A DNA stretch of 64,000 nucleotides from assembly GCA_023411795.1 (NCBI GenBank), contig JAEYOK010000016.1, positions 62,001 through 126,000 on the forward strand, in the 5' to 3' direction. The notes under the pieces were generated by a model that searched no databases, had not been told where the DNA came from, and saw only the letters and a program-made list of their open reading frames with translations. The DNA comes from Bacillota bacterium (GTDB lineage Bacteria; Bacillota; Clostridia; DSM-8532). A program made the position numbers and the translations under genes. Below, in pieces: positions 61,481 through 64,000 of this stretch (positions within the stretch are counted from its first letter, which is position 1; each line of letters begins with the position of its first letter).

Positions 61481-62992
61481 TTAAGCCGTTAAGTTAATCT
61501 GTGAGCTTTGATTAAAATACTCTTTTTCAATTCTCGCCCTTAATTCACTTATATCTCTCGTTGAAGATTTAACACCTTCCCGGCTGATACCGCTGACAGA
61601 TGATTTTGTATTTTTCCCGAAGTCTTCTTGCGGCTTGCCATTTTCTTGGCCGTTCCCTACAGAAACACTGAGGTTTTGAACAGAAAGGCCATTTTTTTCA
61701 AGAGCGTCTCGAAGTAATTGCATATTGCTCTCTAAGATTCCCTTCACTTGCTCATTCTCTGCCGTAATTTTCGCCAGAATTTCGCCCCGTTCATGGACTA
61801 TTTTCAGGGATAGCTTTCCTAGGCTTTCGGGTTTCAGGTGCAGTTCCATCTCTTGCTTGTTTTCTCCGGCCATGAGTTTTACTTTCATCATAACCTGATT
61901 TGTAATAGTTTGCTCGAGCGGTTTACCTGATAGGATAACGGTTGGTTTTGCAGTAGCAGCTGTATCCTTAACAGTCTCAGTAGTTATCTGATTGTTTTGA
62001 ACAGCAAACTTGTAAAAGTCATTATCACTGTCTTGATTGACCTGTTGGGTATGGTTTTGTTCCAAAGGTTTTCCATCGGTTTCCTTGGAGTCGGTTTGTG
62101 TTTTTGCTTCACCAATATCATCTTTGGATATTGCCAGTTCCTCGGAATTTACATCTGTTGCCACAAGTTGAGAAGTTTGATCTTCCGGCTCCATTGAAAG
62201 GGCATCGTTGAGCGTAGATACCTGTTCCCTGAGTTTTTCAATCAGCTGTCCGCACTTAGCTTTCAGATCATTAATAAAATCAGCATTTGACGGTTCTTTT
62301 GTCTTGTCCAACTCCGATACAAATTGTAACAAACTATCTTTTTCCTCGCTCCCGCTTAGCTTTTCAATTAGACTGCTGATTTTTTCAACCAATTCAATGA
62401 CTTCAGGGTCATTAGTCCCATTGCTCAGTTCGTTTACTATCTCCTTAAGTTTTTCGGTGTTGCCTTCCATAAGAGCCATAAGAAGCTCCATGGGAGAAAC
62501 AGTTTGGTCTTCCGACAGGAGAACCTCATCCATTTCGGTGTTAACTGAGTCAGTGCCGGTTTGAGCGCTGATTGCTTCCAATTTTGCCATAAGCTCCTCA
62601 AGAAGCGCAATCATTGCCTCCAAGGTATTAATCTCTTCTTCTATTTCCTTTTTAGGTCCGTCCTGTCCATCCTCAACTTTTTCAGTTTTTTTGGCACTCT
62701 TCGTCTCTTCAGTGCCTGAAACCTTTGATTCCGAAGCTTTAACTGTTACACCCTTATCAGTGTTTCTGACCCCATTGACATCATCCTTCACCAGGCTCTC
62801 TTTCGCTTGCATTGGTTCCGCTTTTTGCATGGGGCTTGATTTCCCGTTGATTTCACTTCTAGCTGCAATTCTTTCACTAAGTATGCTCATAAAAGTATCA
62901 TCGGTTGAAAGCCCTCCTGCCGTACTTTTATAACTATTGCCCATAAATACGGGGTTTGTAAGCACAGCATTCATAATACTGTTTTGAGTCAT
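61481..62992 (-). CDS. fliK: Flagellar hook-length control protein FliK
   Basis: AAAGGAGGTG lies 5 bases before the ATG at 62992, which is chosen over the longer frame to 63064 that precedes that site. The 503-residue protein has an acidic, low-complexity N-terminal ruler-like region and a C-terminal FliK domain (about 350-440, MELHLKPESLGKLSLKIVHE), which tells FlhB to switch substrates when the hook is long enough. Confidence 0.92.
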   Translation of the reverse strand: MTQNSIMNAVLTNPVFMGNSYKSTAGGLSTDDTFMSILSERIAARSEINGKSSPMQKAEPMQAKESLVKDDVNGVRNTDKGVTVKASESKVSGTEETKSAKKTEKVEDGQDGPKKEIEEEINTLEAMIALLEELMAKLEAISAQTGTDSVNTEMDEVLLSEDQTVSPMELLMALMEGNTEKLKEIVNELSNGTNDPEVIELVEKISSLIEKLSGSEEKDSLLQFVSELDKTKEPSNADFINDLKAKCGQLIEKLREQVSTLNDALSMEPEDQTSQLVATDVNSEELAISKDDIGEAKTQTDSKETDGKPLEQNHTQQVNQDSDNDFYKFAVQNNQITTETVKDTAATAKPTVILSGKPLEQTITNQVMMKVKLMAGENKQEMELHLKPESLGKLSLKIVHERGEILAKITAENEQVKGILESNMQLLRDALEKNGLSVQNLSVSVGNGQENGKPQEDFGKNTKSSVSGISREGVKSSTRDISELRARIEKEYFNQSSQINLTA

Positions 62993-63080
62993 TATTTCAC
63001 CTCCTTTCATTTCTATAGTATTTATATCGGAAATGTACTCTAGTTCAAAGAGTACATTTCGCACCGGTTCAATATGGAGA

Positions 63081-63902
63081 CTATCGTATATCTGCTTTCC
63101 GTGAAGCCATCTTGCTAATTATTTCAGCTGCCACCTCGGAATCCATGCTTTCAAGTATTAATCCCAGGGCATCAGCTTTTAGTCCCTCCACAATATCCAG
63201 CGCTGCTTCACTATCACTTTTGTATAGTTCTGTGAGAACACCGGCGGCCCTTTTCGGTTCCATCCCGGCAAAGGGTTTAGCCAGTTTAACCATCTCTTCG
63301 TCTATCACTGTTTGCGCAATAATTTCTTTATATATTTCAGCCGCTATTGTTTTGTCCACCTTCTCAAAATACTGCTTTAACCCGTCCTTATCACCAATAG
63401 CGATCAGTTTTGATATTTCTGCTTTTTCAGCAGCTAATTCTTCCTGCTCATGCTTTATGGTATCAAGAACAACCTTATTCTCGGCAAGCATTGCCTCGGC
63501 ATCCTCAGCTGACAGGTTTTCCTGATTCATTCTTTCAATCTCTTTATTAGCTTGTTCCAGGCTCTCATTAAGATCTTTTACCTTATTGCGGTATTCATCA
63601 TATTTCTCCAAAAGTTCCTTACTAGTAAGGTATTTTGGATCATCGGGGTCATAAGCTACAGGCTCTTTTGGAAGGGCAATCTTCAGAATCGGATTATCCT
63701 TTATCCTAGGCTTGATTGTATCGGCGAACCCATTAATATTGTTCTTTGTGAAAAAATAAAAAACCCCAAATGAAACCACTGCAACAACCAAAAGCGCTAA
63801 GAATACTACAAGAATAGAATGTAATATGCCTGCTGGCTTTTCTGAACGGTCGTTTATTACAGGTTCCGGGGTTTGTTCTGCTTGTTTATTTTTTTCTGCC
63901 AT
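63081..63902 (-). CDS. ylxF: MotE/YlxF-type flagellar chaperone
   Basis: A 273-residue protein with one membrane segment (about 28-50), a long coiled coil (about 95-165) and a C-terminal MgtE-N-like/MotE domain (about 200-270, MEPKRAAGVLTELYKSDSEAAL). In Sinorhizobium MotE stabilises MotC, and Bacillus YlxF occupies the same place between fliJ and fliK. A role in motor or export assembly is inferred from position. Confidence 0.85.
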   Translation of the reverse strand: MAEKNKQAEQTPEPVINDRSEKPAGILHSILVVFLALLVVAVVSFGVFYFFTKNNINGFADTIKPRIKDNPILKIALPKEPVAYDPDDPKYLTSKELLEKYDEYRNKVKDLNESLEQANKEIERMNQENLSAEDAEAMLAENKVVLDTIKHEQEELAAEKAEISKLIAIGDKDGLKQYFEKVDKTIAAEIYKEIIAQTVIDEEMVKLAKPFAGMEPKRAAGVLTELYKSDSEAALDIVEGLKADALGLILESMDSEVAAEIISKMASRKADIR

Positions 63903-63913
63903 GAATAATCTCC

Positions 63914-64000
63914 TTAGCCGGTTCCATCCACTTTAGCAGCTTCTTTGTAACTAACAAGCTCGTCTACGCGCTGCTGTTCTTTTTTCTCTTCCTCTTTCAA
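63914..64000 (-). CDS. fliJ: Flagellar export protein FliJ, C-terminal fragment
   Basis: The last 28 codons of a minus-strand gene lie at the window edge, ending at the stop at 63914-63916. The sequence is charged and helical (LKEEEKKEQQRVDELVSY), as expected for the coiled-coil end of FliJ. The call rests chiefly on operon order (fliJ precedes ylxF and fliK). It stops 11 bp before the next ATG, which is served by an AGGAG site. Confidence 0.75.
   Translation of the reverse strand: MKEEEKKEQQRVDELVSYKEAAKVDGTG

Noticed and set aside
1..64000. CRISPR arrays, prophage modules, rRNA or toxin-antitoxin genes
   Set aside because: No regularly spaced repeat series, phage structural genes or rRNA motifs were seen on either strand.

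Overview
The window is chromosomal DNA from a low-GC, spore-former-type Clostridia, most like the cellulolytic/saccharolytic Ruminiclostridium-Acetivibrio group. This assignment is inferred from gene content: a V-type ATPase operon, clostridial flagellar gene order with fliY and an embedded cheY, SLH-domain surface protein, perR-rubrerythrin, bacteriohemerythrin and a LacI-controlled oligosaccharide ABC cluster. Nothing in the window fixes the species.

Layout. 1-7281: a carbohydrate cluster with a divergent partial enzyme gene, LacI regulator, two permeases, a substrate-binding lipoprotein and a GH31 glycosidase, with LacI-type operators around the divergent promoters. 7283-17026: one 3247-codon secreted SLH-domain giant. 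17241-20530: a bacteriohemerythrin gene followed by a ~2.8 kb block bracketed by two copies of the last 54 bp of that gene. The block holds a decayed group II intron, a frameshifted secreted-protein gene, a lipoprotein gene and an orphan LytTR response regulator. 20619-30652: the full nine-gene V-type ATPase operon, headed by a diguanylate cyclase gene only 20 bp upstream. 30746-34124: proteins of unknown role, including an alpha/beta hydrolase lacking its serine nucleophile. 34155-34384: a 6S RNA gene with its own promoter. 34434-36420: a two-gene radical-SAM DNA metabolism module. 36510-43300: housekeeping genes (YitT, threonine aldolase, HAD phosphatase, USP-like protein, rsmI, fumarase alpha subunit, Elp3-like radical SAM protein, rnc). 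43448-47573: GH13 amylase lipoprotein and a PEP-synthase-like ATP-grasp protein. 47775-51343: perR-rubrerythrin operon with PerR boxes, HAD phosphatase, FMN-binding lipoprotein and an AAC(3)-family acetyltransferase. 51462-64000: flagellar operon fliJ(partial)-motE/ylxF-fliK-flgD-TIGR02530-flgE-flbD-fliL-fliM-fliY-cheY-fliO-fliP-fliQ-fliR-flhB.

How the parts fit: sugar import and hydrolysis genes feed fermentation. The V-ATPase rotor subunit carries the Na+-binding residue set, so it probably couples ATP to a sodium gradient. Oxygen and peroxide defence is served by hemerythrin, PerR and rubrerythrin. The stretch that ordinary genes explain least well is 17592-20484, a small island-like block at the 3' end of the hemerythrin gene. 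The radical-SAM pair at 34434-36420 is the best candidate for an undescribed biochemical system. All identifications are from reading the sequence; no database search was run.
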